Source: Geotoga petraea (lineage in GTDB: Bacteria; Thermotogota; Thermotogae; Petrotogales; Petrotogaceae). From it: DNA of 64,000 nt. The DNA lies in contig NZ_FMYV01000001.1 in the NCBI RefSeq assembly GCF_900102615.1, positions 310,913 through 374,912 on the forward strand, given 5' to 3'. Position numbers and translations under genes: made by a program. Below the pieces are notes generated by a model. That model saw only the letters and a program-made list of their open reading frames with translations. It made no database searches and was not told the DNA's origin. The stretch's first letter is position 1. The number at the start of each line of letters is the position of its first letter. Shown here piece by piece: positions 25,456 through 35,543 of the stretch.

Positions 25456-26545
25456 AAGAGCAATTATGTTGATGAGTGGAGGTGTGGACAGTTCAGTCGC
25501 AGCATATTTACTAAAGAAAGAAGGTTATGAAGTAATAGCTGTTCATTTTAAAACAGTCAAAGATGAAGTGTTTTCATTGATTCCAGAAAAAAAGAAGGTA
25601 TGTTGTAGTCCTTCAGATACGATAGATGCTATCAATGTTTCAAAAAAATTAGAATTGGACGATTTTAAAATTGTAGATATACAACAAGAATTTAAAGAAA
25701 AAATTATAGATTATTTTATAAAAGAATACAACGATGGTAAAACCCCAAATCCTTGTATGCTGTGCAACCGTTTTTTCAAGTTTGGTAAGGCAATCGAAAT
25801 GGCAGAAGAAATGAATGCAGATGTTGTTGTAAGTGGCCATTACGTTATTTCTGAATATTCTAATGAGCATCAAAATTGGGTTATTAAAAAAGGAGTTGAC
25901 AATTACAAGGATCAATCGTATTTTTTATCAATGGTTAAACCTGAATATTTGAAAAAAATGTACTTCCCTTTGGGAAAAATGAAAAAGGTCGAAATAAGGA
26001 AAATAGCTGAAGATCTAAACTTATCTGTTGCGGACAAACCTGATAGTCAAGAGCTATGCTTTATACCCGATAATGATTACAAAAGATATTTAGTAGATGC
26101 TGGAATAGAAACTTCTAAAGGGAAAGTATATGACTTTAAAGGTGAACACATAGGATATCATACTGGTTATACTGATTATACAATAGGTCAAAGAGCCGGT
26201 ATTGAATATATAAAAAATCAGAACCAAAGGTTGCATGTATACAAAATAAACTCTCAAGATAATTCAATAACAGTTGCACCAACTGAAAAAGTTCATTTTA
26301 AAGGCTTAATTGCAAAGAATATGAACAAATTTGTAGATTTTGAAGATGAGTTTAGCGCTGTTTGCAGGATTAGAAAAAGATCTGAAGAAAAACCAGCAAA
26401 AATAAAAAAAATTTCTGAAAATGAATATCAAATCGTATTCGAAGAACCTATATTTGCAGTGACTCCAGGTCAATTTGCAACAATATACGATGAATCAGGA
26501 ATTGTTTTGGGATGTGGAGTTATAGATAAATATTTGGAGGATTGA
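25445..26545 (+). CDS. mnmA: tRNA-specific 2-thiouridylase MnmA
   Basis: Adds sulfur to U34 of tRNAs for Lys, Glu and Gln. The 366-residue protein has the PP-loop ATP site (MSGGVDSSVAAYLL), the first catalytic cysteine in NPCMLCNRFFKF, the second in SQELCFIPD, and the barrel segment TIGQRAGI. I use the ATG at 25445, which has GGAGATG nine bases upstream; the earlier in-frame ATGs at 25427 and 25433 lie within that site. The next start, coaD, is two bases beyond the stop. Confidence 0.95.
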   Translation: MSNKRAIMLMSGGVDSSVAAYLLKKEGYEVIAVHFKTVKDEVFSLIPEKKKVCCSPSDTIDAINVSKKLELDDFKIVDIQQEFKEKIIDYFIKEYNDGKTPNPCMLCNRFFKFGKAIEMAEEMNADVVVSGHYVISEYSNEHQNWVIKKGVDNYKDQSYFLSMVKPEYLKKMYFPLGKMKKVEIRKIAEDLNLSVADKPDSQELCFIPDNDYKRYLVDAGIETSKGKVYDFKGEHIGYHTGYTDYTIGQRAGIEYIKNQNQRLHVYKINSQDNSITVAPTEKVHFKGLIAKNMNKFVDFEDEFSAVCRIRKRSEEKPAKIKKISENEYQIVFEEPIFAVTPGQFATIYDESGIVLGCGVIDKYLED

Positions 26546-26547
26546 CT

Positions 26548-27036
26548 ATGGATAAAAGAACAGCAGTTTACCCAGGAAGTTTTGATCCAATAACATATGG
26601 ACATATTAATTTAGTCGAAAGAGCATCTGAAAGGTTCGATAAAATATATGTCTCTGTAATGAACAACATGCAAAAAAAATATTTATTTGATTTAGATGAG
26701 AGAGTTGAGATGACAAGACAAAATCTTTCTCATATACCAAATATTGAAGTAGATAGCTTTTCTGGCCTTTTAGTTCAATACTGTAAAAAAAAGAAGATCT
26801 ATACTGTATTGAGAGGACTAAGAGCCGTTACAGACTTTGAATACGAATTACAGATGGCTAATGGGAATAGATCTTTGTTTCCTGAATTGGAAATATTTTT
26901 TTTGATGGCTGATATAGCTCATTCATTTATATCTTCTTCTATGGTAAAAGAAGTATCGAAACATGGAGGAGATGTGAGCACTTGGGTTCCACCAAATGTT
27001 GAAGAAGCATTGATTAAGAAATTTAAAAAACATTAA
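26548..27036 (+). CDS. coaD: Phosphopantetheine adenylyltransferase
   Basis: Catalyses the penultimate step of coenzyme A synthesis, from 4'-phosphopantetheine and ATP to dephospho-CoA. The 162-residue protein shows the nucleotidyltransferase HxGH motif in YPGSFDPITYGHINLVERA, the RGLRAVTDFEYELQMA region and the C-terminal ISSSMVKEV signature. ATG 26548 follows GGAGG by 7 bases; the TTG at 26542 lies too close to it. It ends the ftsY chain; no clear terminator is visible before the tsf promoter. Confidence 0.97.
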   Translation: MDKRTAVYPGSFDPITYGHINLVERASERFDKIYVSVMNNMQKKYLFDLDERVEMTRQNLSHIPNIEVDSFSGLLVQYCKKKKIYTVLRGLRAVTDFEYELQMANGNRSLFPELEIFFLMADIAHSFISSSMVKEVSKHGGDVSTWVPPNVEEALIKKFKKH

Positions 27037-27047
27037 AAATATCTTTA

Positions 27048-27076
27048 TTGAATTGTACTTTCTTATATGATACAAT
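27048..27076 (+). promoter_or_regulatory. Promoter of tsf
   Basis: TTGAAT (27048-27053) and TACAAT (27071-27076) are 17 bases apart. The start would be near 27083, giving a leader of about 34 bases with a AAGGAGGGA ribosome binding site. Confidence 0.72.
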
Positions 27077-27116
27077 ATATTGGTTTAATTAAAAAACACA
27101 CAAGGAGGGACAACAT

Positions 27117-27710
27117 ATGGCCGTAAGCACGGAATTGATCAAAAAATTAAGATCACAAACTGGTGCAGGAATGCTTGATTGTAAAAAAGCATTAGATGAA
27201 ACAAATGGAGATTTAGATGCTGCAGTTGATTATTTGAGAAAAAGAGGTGCAGCAAAAGCAGCTAAAAAAGCTGATAGAGAGACAAAAGAAGGTATTGTAT
27301 ATTCATATATTCATCATAATGAAAAAATTGGAGTATTATTATTATTAGGTTGTGAAACTGACTTTGTTGCTAAAACGGATGAATTTCATGAATTAGCAAA
27401 TAAAATCAGCTTACAAATTGCATCAATGAATCCTAAATATATTTCAAGAGAAAATGTACCAGAAGAAATTATAGAAAAAGAAAAATCCATTTATGTTGAT
27501 GAAGTAAAATCTTCAGGTAAGCCAGAACATATTGTAGAAAAAATAGTTGAAAATAAAGTAGAAAAATATTTTGAAGAGAATTGTTTATTAGAGCAAGAAT
27601 ATGTTTTTGGAAAAGGTGAAAAAATTAAAGATATGATCACACAAGCAATTGCTAAAATTGGTGAAAATATTACTGTTGATAATTTTTCAAGATTTGCAAT
27701 TGGTGAATAA
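27117..27710 (+). CDS. tsf: Elongation factor Ts
   Basis: Nucleotide exchange factor for EF-Tu. The 197-residue form is the short type seen in Thermus and Thermotoga relatives, with the UBA-like N-terminus (ELIKKLRSQTGAGMLDCKKAL), the linker AAVDYLRKRGAAKAAKKADRETKEG, and the core TDFVAKTDEFHELA. In most bacteria tsf follows rpsB; no rpsB lies in this window. A terminator sits right after the stop, before pyrH. Confidence 0.97.
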   Translation: MAVSTELIKKLRSQTGAGMLDCKKALDETNGDLDAAVDYLRKRGAAKAAKKADRETKEGIVYSYIHHNEKIGVLLLLGCETDFVAKTDEFHELANKISLQIASMNPKYISRENVPEEIIEKEKSIYVDEVKSSGKPEHIVEKIVENKVEKYFEENCLLEQEYVFGKGEKIKDMITQAIAKIGENITVDNFSRFAIGE

Positions 27711-27712
27711 TT

Positions 27713-27740
27713 AAAGGGGGGGTAATCCCCCCTTTTTTTT
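27713..27740 (+). terminator. G/C-rich terminator between tsf and pyrH
   Basis: AAAGGGGGGG (27713-27722) and CCCCCCTTT (27727-27735) form a very stable stem with a TAAT loop and a run of eight T. The pyrH ribosome binding site begins at the next base, so there is no room for a separate promoter. Confidence 0.92.
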
Positions 27741-27757
27741 GAGGGAGGGGTAAAAAA

Positions 27758-28456
27758 ATGTATAGAAGAATAATGTTAAAACTTAGTGGAGAAGTTTTAT
27801 CTGGTATAGGTAACAAAGGATTTAATTCTGAAAATGTAAAATACTTATCTGAAGAAATTAAAAAAGTATCTCAGCATGGAATGAACGTGGGAATGGTTAT
27901 TGGTGCGGGTAATATTTTTAGAGGCAAAGAATTAACTGGTGTGACAAATAGCATTGCAGATCATATAGGAATGCTTGGAACAGTTAGCAATGCATTATAT
28001 TTAAAAGACTACTTCGAAAAAAATGGAATCAAGACAATTGTTGTTTCGCAAATTGTTAACTTGCCATCAGTTAGAAATATATACTATGATGACATAGAAC
28101 TTTATTTTAACTCTGGCTATGTTGTTATTTTTGCTGGGGGAACTTCAAACCCTTTTTTTACGACAGATACTGCTGCAGCACTAAGAGCTGTAGAAATGAA
28201 AGCAGAGGTGCTGATAAAAGCTACCAAGGTTGAAGGAATATACGATAAAGACCCTAAAATATTTACAGATGCTGTGAAATATGATACAATTAAATATGAT
28301 GACGCAATCGCTAAAAGTTTAAAAATAATGGATACAGAAGCTTTTGCTATTTGTCAAAGGTATGAGATGCCTATTACAGTTTTAGACTTCTTTAAAAAAG
28401 ATAATCTTTTAAATGCAGTTTTAAATAAAAATGTGGGGACAAAAGTTATACCTTAA
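27758..28456 (+). CDS. pyrH: Uridylate kinase
   Basis: Phosphorylates UMP to UDP. The 232-residue amino acid kinase family protein shows MLKLSGEVLSG, IGAGNIFRG, the GTSNPFFTTDTAA loop, and KATKVEGIYDKDPK. The ribosome binding site is GAGGGAGGGG. Gene order tsf-pyrH is widely conserved, but here a strong terminator stands between them, and frr is not next; eno follows instead after 33 bases. Confidence 0.97.
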   Translation: MYRRIMLKLSGEVLSGIGNKGFNSENVKYLSEEIKKVSQHGMNVGMVIGAGNIFRGKELTGVTNSIADHIGMLGTVSNALYLKDYFEKNGIKTIVVSQIVNLPSVRNIYYDDIELYFNSGYVVIFAGGTSNPFFTTDTAAALRAVEMKAEVLIKATKVEGIYDKDPKIFTDAVKYDTIKYDDAIAKSLKIMDTEAFAICQRYEMPITVLDFFKKDNLLNAVLNKNVGTKVIP

Positions 28457-29788
<1,332 letters not shown>

Positions 29789-29795
29789 AGGATAA

Positions 29796-29832
29796 AAATT
29801 TCCCGGCTAGTTAGATAAGCCGGGATTTTTTT
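29796..29832. terminator. Bidirectional terminator between eno and the ABC importer operon
   Basis: TCCCGGCT (29801-29808) and AGCCGGGA (29818-29825) with a 9-base loop, with A/T runs on both sides. It can stop eno (+) and the importer operon (-). Confidence 0.9.
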
Positions 29833-30598
29833 AAAATAAAATTTGTGGAACGTGTTTAACAGGATGATCTATTATATGTCCTTCAAAATCATATGCCTCT
29901 TTAATAACTCCTTTTGTAATAACTTCTTTTGGTGAGCCATCCTTAAAAACTCTACCATTTTTCATTACTATTATTCTTTTTGAAAAAATGGAAGCTAAGT
30001 TTATATCATGAAAAATAGAAATAACAGTCTTATTCATTGAATCAGAAAATTCCTCAACTAATTTCATCAAAAGGTCTGTATGTCCTGGATCAAGATGTGA
30101 AGTGAATTCATCTAATAACAATATGTCAGCTTCTTGGGCAAAAGCTCTTGCAATCATAACCCTTTGTTTTTCTCCTCCAGAAAGATTAGAAAATATTTTA
30201 TTTTTCATGTTTTCCAAATCTGCATATTGTAAAGATTTTTCTATAATATTTCTATCTTCATAATTTTCAAAAAAAGAAAATCTTTTAGAGTATGGAAGCC
30301 TAGCTGTAGATATGATGCTCTCCACATCGTAATTAAATATTGTGTTAAATTCTTGTGGAACTACAGCCAAATACCTCGATAATTCTTTATTAGTATATTT
30401 GTTTAGATATTTTCCTTTTATTGAAATTTTTCCTTGATAATTTGAAATCAACTTTGAAATTATTTTTATTAAAGTTGATTTGCCAGAACCATTAGGGCCT
30501 ATTATAGAAACTCTTTCTCCACTTTTAATAAGCAAATTGTTAATTTTTAAATTAAAATTATCACCATAAGTAAATTCTAAATTTTCAATTTTAATCAT
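29831..30598 (-). CDS. btuD: B12-type ABC transporter ATP-binding protein
   Basis: A 255-residue ATPase subunit of an iron-chelate/cobalamin importer. Walker A is GPNGSGKSTLIKII, the signature motif is LSGGEKQRVMIARAF, Walker B is ADILLLDEFTSHLD and the switch His is in ISIFHDINLA. The ATG overlaps the permease stop in an ATGA. The cobalamin riboswitch in front of the operon makes cobalamin or another corrinoid the likely cargo, though sequence alone would also fit heme or siderophore uptake. Confidence 0.93.
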   Translation of the reverse strand: MIKIENLEFTYGDNFNLKINNLLIKSGERVSIIGPNGSGKSTLIKIISKLISNYQGKISIKGKYLNKYTNKELSRYLAVVPQEFNTIFNYDVESIISTARLPYSKRFSFFENYEDRNIIEKSLQYADLENMKNKIFSNLSGGEKQRVMIARAFAQEADILLLDEFTSHLDPGHTDLLMKLVEEFSDSMNKTVISIFHDINLASIFSKRIIVMKNGRVFKDGSPKEVITKGVIKEAYDFEGHIIDHPVKHVPQILF

Positions 30599-31611
30599 GA
30601 TTTATTCCTACTTTTTTTCATAACGTATATAAATAAAGGAGCTCCTGCTAAGGAGGTAATAACCCCGATTGGGAGTTCAGAAGGAGCAAAAATTGTTCTT
30701 GAAATATAATCACAAATCATCAAGAATATTCCACCCAAAAAAAGGTTGTATAACGATGAAAGTCGGGAATGAGGTCCCTTTATCATTCTAACTATATGTG
30801 GAATAATCAATCCTACAAATCCTATTATTCCAGCTTTTGCAACAGCTGCTGAAACAGCAAGCACACTTATAACGATCAATAAAATTTTAATTTTTTCTGG
30901 ATTTATTCCAGAAAAAACTGCTAAATTATCTCCCATAGAGAGTACATTTAACTCTTTAGAAAAGAAAAAAATTGTTGATACTAAGACTGTTAAAACAATA
31001 AAAAGAATAATATTATCGTTCCAACCTATGTCGCCTGTAGATCCCATAAGCCATAAATTAACATGAATTAAGTTACGCCAATACATAACAGTTAACAAAG
31101 TGGATAGTGAATTAAATAAGAAGCTGATTATAACACCACTTAATATCAATGAGAGAATAGGTATTTTCTTTCCTTCACGGGAAATGTACAATACAATGAA
31201 GGTAGTTGCCATTGCAAATGCAAAAGAGAAAAATTCTATTCCAAATATTAATGTTATGCCGAAAACAGAACTTAATGCTGTGTATAAAACTGCTCCAAAA
31301 CTTGCTCCAGAAGATATCCCTATTATATAAGGATCTGCAAGCGGATTTTGTATTATTAATTGTAAAATATTTCCAGATATAGCCAAAATACTACCAACTA
31401 AAAAACTTCCTATGACTCTTGGTAGTCTTAAATCTAATATTAAAGTTTTATACATGGGGTTGGCTTCATCGGTGAATATTTTTATTATTTCTTCAAAAGG
31501 TATTTTTACAGATCCAAACGATGTAAAAATAATCACTAAAATAAAACTTATGATTATGGTTAATAGTAAAAGAAGGGGAGAAAATCCCCCCATATGACTT
31601 TTTTTTGTCAT
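30595..31611 (-). CDS. btuC: FecCD-family permease of a B12-type importer
   Basis: A 338-residue permease with about ten membrane helices. Family segments visible are LRLPRVIGSFLVGSILAISGNILQ near residue 50, NPLADPYIIGISSGASFGA, and GIIGFVGLIIPHIVRMIKGPHSR, which includes the coupling region for the ATPase. The start overlaps the binding protein stop in an ATGA, with AAGGAA as ribosome binding site. Cargo is inferred from the riboswitch. Confidence 0.94.
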   Translation of the reverse strand: MTKKSHMGGFSPLLLLLTIIISFILVIIFTSFGSVKIPFEEIIKIFTDEANPMYKTLILDLRLPRVIGSFLVGSILAISGNILQLIIQNPLADPYIIGISSGASFGAVLYTALSSVFGITLIFGIEFFSFAFAMATTFIVLYISREGKKIPILSLILSGVIISFLFNSLSTLLTVMYWRNLIHVNLWLMGSTGDIGWNDNIILFIVLTVLVSTIFFFSKELNVLSMGDNLAVFSGINPEKIKILLIVISVLAVSAAVAKAGIIGFVGLIIPHIVRMIKGPHSRLSSLYNLFLGGIFLMICDYISRTIFAPSELPIGVITSLAGAPLFIYVMKKSRNKS

Positions 31612-32486
31612 TTTGTTTCCTTAAAATATTCATACATTTTTTCTATCACATCTAAAATTGATGGCGATGCTTGTGAAGCCTTATCGTTATTTATAGTTAA
31701 AATATTTTCATTCTTAACAGCCTTTAAAGAACTGAATTGTTCGGTTCTGTTGATTGTATCAACTAAAGAGTTGTCTCCGGTAAAATAAGATGGAACTATT
31801 ATTATATCTGGATTTTCTTTTAAAAGATATTCTGGCCCAACAGATAGCCACCCATTATTTCCCGTTAAAGGAGCGGCCACGTTTAAACCCCCAGCCAGTG
31901 AGATTGCCTCATTTAAAAATGAACCAGTTCCAGTTGTCCAAATCTCTGATATGTTTTGAACTGAGATCATGGCATAAAAAACTCTTGGTTTATCTTTCCA
32001 TAAAGAAGTTTTTTTACCAATATCACTTATAGTTTTTCTGAAATCAGCTGAAATGTTTTGAGCCAAATTTCTTTTCTCAAGTATTATTCCCAACTTTTGA
32101 ACTACTTGTGGGATATCGTTTAAAGAAGTTGGATTAACTACGAATGTTTTAATTCCAAATTCTTCAAGTCTTTCAACTTCCGGTTCTTGGAATCCCCCTG
32201 TTAAAAAAACTACATCTGGGTTTAAAGAAATTATTTTTTCCATATTCAATGGGTAAACATTTCCAATTTTTTCTGCTTCTATGTGTACATCCCAATCTGT
32301 AACCCCAACGACTTTATCTTCGCTTTTTAAATGCACTAAATAGTCTGAAACTAAAGGAGCAGCAGAAACTATCCTTTCAACAGGGCTTTCGAATTCAACC
32401 ACTCTTCCAAGATCGTCTACCAATGTGATTGAAAAAGAAAGAACAAAGAACAAGCTTAAAATACTAACCAACAAAAGTTTTTTCAT
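31608..32486 (-). CDS. btuF: B12-type ABC transporter substrate-binding protein
   Basis: A 292-residue periplasmic-binding-protein-like protein. The first 20 residues are a signal peptide (MKKLLLVSILSLFFVLSFS) with no lipobox cysteine, so it should be soluble between inner membrane and outer sheath, not lipid-anchored as in Gram-positives. Then comes VDDLGRVVEFESPVERIVSAAP and the EKIISLNPDVVFLTGG segment typical of BtuF/FhuD proteins. First gene of the importer operon; RBS AGGAGG. Confidence 0.92.
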   Translation of the reverse strand: MKKLLLVSILSLFFVLSFSITLVDDLGRVVEFESPVERIVSAAPLVSDYLVHLKSEDKVVGVTDWDVHIEAEKIGNVYPLNMEKIISLNPDVVFLTGGFQEPEVERLEEFGIKTFVVNPTSLNDIPQVVQKLGIILEKRNLAQNISADFRKTISDIGKKTSLWKDKPRVFYAMISVQNISEIWTTGTGSFLNEAISLAGGLNVAAPLTGNNGWLSVGPEYLLKENPDIIIVPSYFTGDNSLVDTINRTEQFSSLKAVKNENILTINNDKASQASPSILDVIEKMYEYFKETK

Positions 32487-32516
32487 AAAAATCCTCCTAA
32501 AAATGTATTACGCCAT

Positions 32517-32555
32517 AAAAAAATCCCCATCATCTTTGGCGCGAAGAGATGAAGG
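32517..32555 (-). terminator. Riboswitch expression-platform terminator
   Basis: On the - strand CCTTCATCTCTT pairs with AAGATGATGGGG (two G-T pairs and one bulge) around the loop CGCGCCA, then seven T. It lies between the cobalamin aptamer and btuF, so B12 binding probably decides whether it forms. Confidence 0.82.
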
Positions 32556-32562
32556 TATCCTA

Positions 32563-32702
32563 TTTTTTTGGAGAATATCCCGACTTATGAGCTGCCTACT
32601 AACTGAACCTTCCCAGTAAAACCAGTGGTCTAAATCAGCTTTCGTTCTCAATCACGGTGGCGCGACCGTAACAGATTTTCACTGTTTTCCTCTCCAAAAA
32701 AA
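32563..32702 (-). promoter_or_regulatory. Cobalamin (B12) riboswitch aptamer
   Basis: Read on the - strand the region holds the B12 core: GTGAAAATCTGTTACGGTCG, CGCGCCACCGTGA, GACCACTGG, CTGGGAAGG, GGCAGCTCATAAGTCGGGAT. The two ends form a perfect 12-bp P1 stem: TTTTTTTGGAGA (32702-32691 region) with TCTCCAAAAAAA (32574-32563 region). Position in front of a BtuFCD-like operon supports the assignment. Confidence 0.93.
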
Positions 32703-32737
32703 TGGAGGAATTATTAACTTATATATCTTATATAAAA

Positions 32738-32766
32738 ATTATATCAGAATACTTGTCCAAATCCAA
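32738..32766 (-). promoter_or_regulatory. Promoter of the B12 importer operon, inside the end of bamA
   Basis: On the - strand TTGGAT (32766-32761) and TATAAT (32743-32738) are 17 bases apart. The -35 lies inside the last codons of bamA and the start is near 32731, about 30 bases before the aptamer. Confidence 0.72.
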
Positions 32767-34990
32767 ATGTAAATCCACCTATTAATTCTTTATTCCAGCC
32801 ATACTCAAATCTTAATTGGCCCAAGAAAGGCACTGTTAATTTTACACCGGCTCCAAAGGAATAAAGAGGATCGTTTAATAGTTTGGTGAAGTCATTTTCA
32901 GCATTTCCGTAATCAAAAAATGTAAAAAGGTCTATTGGTACAGGAGTTTTAGCAACTTCATACATGAGCTCTGTGTTGAATAAGAAATTCGTATCCCCTC
33001 TTTTTGCAGAGGTATAAGTTCTAACAGAGTTCATACCACCTACTAAGTATCCAAATAAGTCGTTAGCTGTAGAGTCGTTTGCGTATCCAACTTTTAACCT
33101 TGTACCACTTGTAAATTTATAGAAACTTCTGAAGAATTTTCCTTCCAAGTTTAAACCATAATAGTTGTTAGAAAAATTTTCAAAGTTTGCAGCACCAAAA
33201 ACACTTGAAGAGAAATACTCTCCATTATAAGGCCTATAAGGACTATCCAAACTATTATAGAGATAACCAATGGATCCACTACCCTGGCTTATATCACCTT
33301 TATCTTTTGTGTTGTAATAATCATAAGAAACACTATTTGTGATATATGAAAAATCAGAAATCTGATATCTTGGTGAAACATTAAAAGAGATTTGATTTGT
33401 AACTGTTGCATTCAAAGTATCGTTGAATAGTCCCTTAGGTGTATATTTGTAATCAAATCCTACACCCAAATTGACATCAGATTTAAACAACTTTATAACG
33501 TCATAAGTTAGTCCAACTTTATATTCTTCTTTTAAAGGGTTGATTTCCGTATTGATACCAAAGGTTTGGCCATAACCAAAAGGATTAGGCATATTAACTT
33601 CAGCATAACCCGAGAAGCCATAATACCATGGTTTTTCTTTTGGCATTTCCCAGTTTATTCCCCCCATGAGTTTACCTCTCTTAGTAGATTCTATAGGTTT
33701 TAAAGAGAAGTTGACATATTCTTCTTCCATGGAAGTTGGGAGTAATTCTACATCTTCGTAAAATCCTGAGCCTGTAAAAGCTGTAACTGTATTTCTGAGA
33801 TATTTAGAGTTGGCAGGGTCATCTTTTTTCATGTGTACAAAAGAATCAACAATATAATCTTGAGTTTTTGCTGTAGCTTCTTTTGTTATTTCCACATTTC
33901 CAATTTTTTTCTCTTTTATATTAAAAGTAAGTATTTTATCCAAATAATCTATTTGTACTTCTGTAAATAAATATTCATTTTCTTTGTAAAGTTGGTTGAT
34001 TTTATCTATAGATTTTAAAACATCTAAGTTTGAAATTGTTGCATTATCTGTTATTTCTAAATTATCTCTAATTCTAAAATCTTCAATGTAATTGTTCCCT
34101 TCTATATTGATAGAATCGAGTTGTTTTTCTCCATCTAAAAATTTTGGCATTTCTCCGCCAATAACAAGCAAAAGCTCTCCTCCAATATTGTCTTCAATAT
34201 CTATTTCTTCAAAATTTATAGTTGTATTTTCAGAAAAATATGGCATTTCCCTTAATGTACCTATTAATTTTTGCATTGATTCATTTGAAGGGTATGTTTC
34301 TTTTTTTGGAGACCTAAAAAGGAAGAATTTGTCCTTCCAGTCTTTTCTGAAATTAAACTGAACTCTATTTTTTATCTCTTCTTTGTCCAAATATTGAAAA
34401 TCATCTGTTAATTTTAAATCCCAAAGAGAATACTCTTTGATGATTAAAACCAGTGTGTCAGACGAATATTTTGTGTCTTTTGTCTCATATTCATCAAGTG
34501 ATAAGTTGTCTCCTGAAAGATTTAAGTTAGAATCTATAGAAATATATGGATATCCCTTACTACTATATAAATTGTTAATTTGTTTCAAAATATCCTTATA
34601 ATTATTGACATTTAATGGTAGTCCAGTCTGAACTTCTATGCTATCTTTTATGATATCTTTATTAACTAATTTATCACCATCTATTTCAATTGCATAATCT
34701 CTTATGATGGGATTATAAGTTATTAAAAATTTTAATAAGCCTTGCTCTTCATTTAATATAAAATCAATAGACGAAAAATATCCCAAATTCCCCATCTGCC
34801 TTATAGCAAGTTTTATATCGATTTCACCAACATATTTTCCTTCTTCAATATCGTAATCTTCTAAAATAGAATTAACACTTGTGGCTGTGAAGCTTATATC
34901 TTTGTCAAATTCAATAGTTTCAAGTTTTGTGATTGAAAATGATATCACTACAACCATCAATAGAGTTAAAAGCAGTAAAAATTTCTTCAT
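32744..34990 (-). CDS. bamA: BamA/Omp85-family outer membrane assembly protein
   Basis: A 748-residue protein that inserts beta-barrel proteins into the outer membrane. A signal peptide (MKKFLLLLTLLMVVVISFS) is followed by several POTRA-like repeats (about residues 20-420, each ending in a pattern like LKFLITYNPIIRD or LTFNIKEKKIG), then a 16-stranded barrel domain (about 430-748) with the surface-antigen region (GSIGYLYNSLDSPYRPYNGEYF, GGMNSVRTY). The C-terminus is FTFGFGQVF, with the terminal Phe typical of barrel proteins. It supports an outer membrane (toga). It is the last gene of the 20-gene run. Confidence 0.92.
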   Translation of the reverse strand: MKKFLLLLTLLMVVVISFSITKLETIEFDKDISFTATSVNSILEDYDIEEGKYVGEIDIKLAIRQMGNLGYFSSIDFILNEEQGLLKFLITYNPIIRDYAIEIDGDKLVNKDIIKDSIEVQTGLPLNVNNYKDILKQINNLYSSKGYPYISIDSNLNLSGDNLSLDEYETKDTKYSSDTLVLIIKEYSLWDLKLTDDFQYLDKEEIKNRVQFNFRKDWKDKFFLFRSPKKETYPSNESMQKLIGTLREMPYFSENTTINFEEIDIEDNIGGELLLVIGGEMPKFLDGEKQLDSINIEGNNYIEDFRIRDNLEITDNATISNLDVLKSIDKINQLYKENEYLFTEVQIDYLDKILTFNIKEKKIGNVEITKEATAKTQDYIVDSFVHMKKDDPANSKYLRNTVTAFTGSGFYEDVELLPTSMEEEYVNFSLKPIESTKRGKLMGGINWEMPKEKPWYYGFSGYAEVNMPNPFGYGQTFGINTEINPLKEEYKVGLTYDVIKLFKSDVNLGVGFDYKYTPKGLFNDTLNATVTNQISFNVSPRYQISDFSYITNSVSYDYYNTKDKGDISQGSGSIGYLYNSLDSPYRPYNGEYFSSSVFGAANFENFSNNYYGLNLEGKFFRSFYKFTSGTRLKVGYANDSTANDLFGYLVGGMNSVRTYTSAKRGDTNFLFNTELMYEVAKTPVPIDLFTFFDYGNAENDFTKLLNDPLYSFGAGVKLTVPFLGQLRFEYGWNKELIGGFTFGFGQVF

Positions 34991-34991
34991 T

Positions 34992-35543
34992 TTATATATC
35001 CTCCCTAATTTTATTTTCTAATGAAATTATTAATTCTTTAATTTCTTTCATAATTGATATTTTATTTAAATCATCTATAAATTTTTTCAAATTTTTAGTA
35101 TTCAGATTATATTCATTATCTTTATAACATCTTTTAATAACCCAATCTACATCATTATTTAAATATATTACACTGAATATAGTAGAACCCAAATCACCAA
35201 TTGGTTGACAATCTATATGATTTTTTTTAAACTTACATTTTATAGTTGTTCCCTTGTCTTTTTTTGAATCAATTTTGAAATAACCTCCCGTTATCTCTGA
35301 AGAATATTTTAAAAAAGGCAGTCCAAAACCAATTTTTTTAACTCTTTCTTTTTTAGTTGTAAAAAAAGGATCTAAAGCCAAATTTTTAGTTTCGTCATCC
35401 ATCCCTTTTCCATCATCTTCAACAATAAATTCAAAATTTTCTTCATCCTCATAAATTTCGAGTTTACAATTGCTGGATTTTGCATATGCAGCATTTTCAC
35501 AAATATCCAAAATATGATCTGATATGTTAGTTAGTGTTGCCAT
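34992..35543 (-). CDS. HATPase-domain protein of the DRTGG/CBS/PHP block
   Basis: A 183-residue GHKL ATPase-like protein without a sensor or dimerisation domain. The N-box is in ILDICENAAYA, the G1 box is EDDGKGMDDE, the G2 box is KKIGFGLPFLK, and TTIKCKF closes the fold. The last 80 residues have no recognised domain. Homologous genes lie near hydrogenase loci in Thermotogales and clostridia, together with PHP and DRTGG genes. It might be a protein kinase or anti-sigma-like factor. Its start overlaps the PHP gene by 13 bases. Confidence 0.8.
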   Translation of the reverse strand: MATLTNISDHILDICENAAYAKSSNCKLEIYEDEENFEFIVEDDGKGMDDETKNLALDPFFTTKKERVKKIGFGLPFLKYSSEITGGYFKIDSKKDKGTTIKCKFKKNHIDCQPIGDLGSTIFSVIYLNNDVDWVIKRCYKDNEYNLNTKNLKKFIDDLNKISIMKEIKELIISLENKIREDI

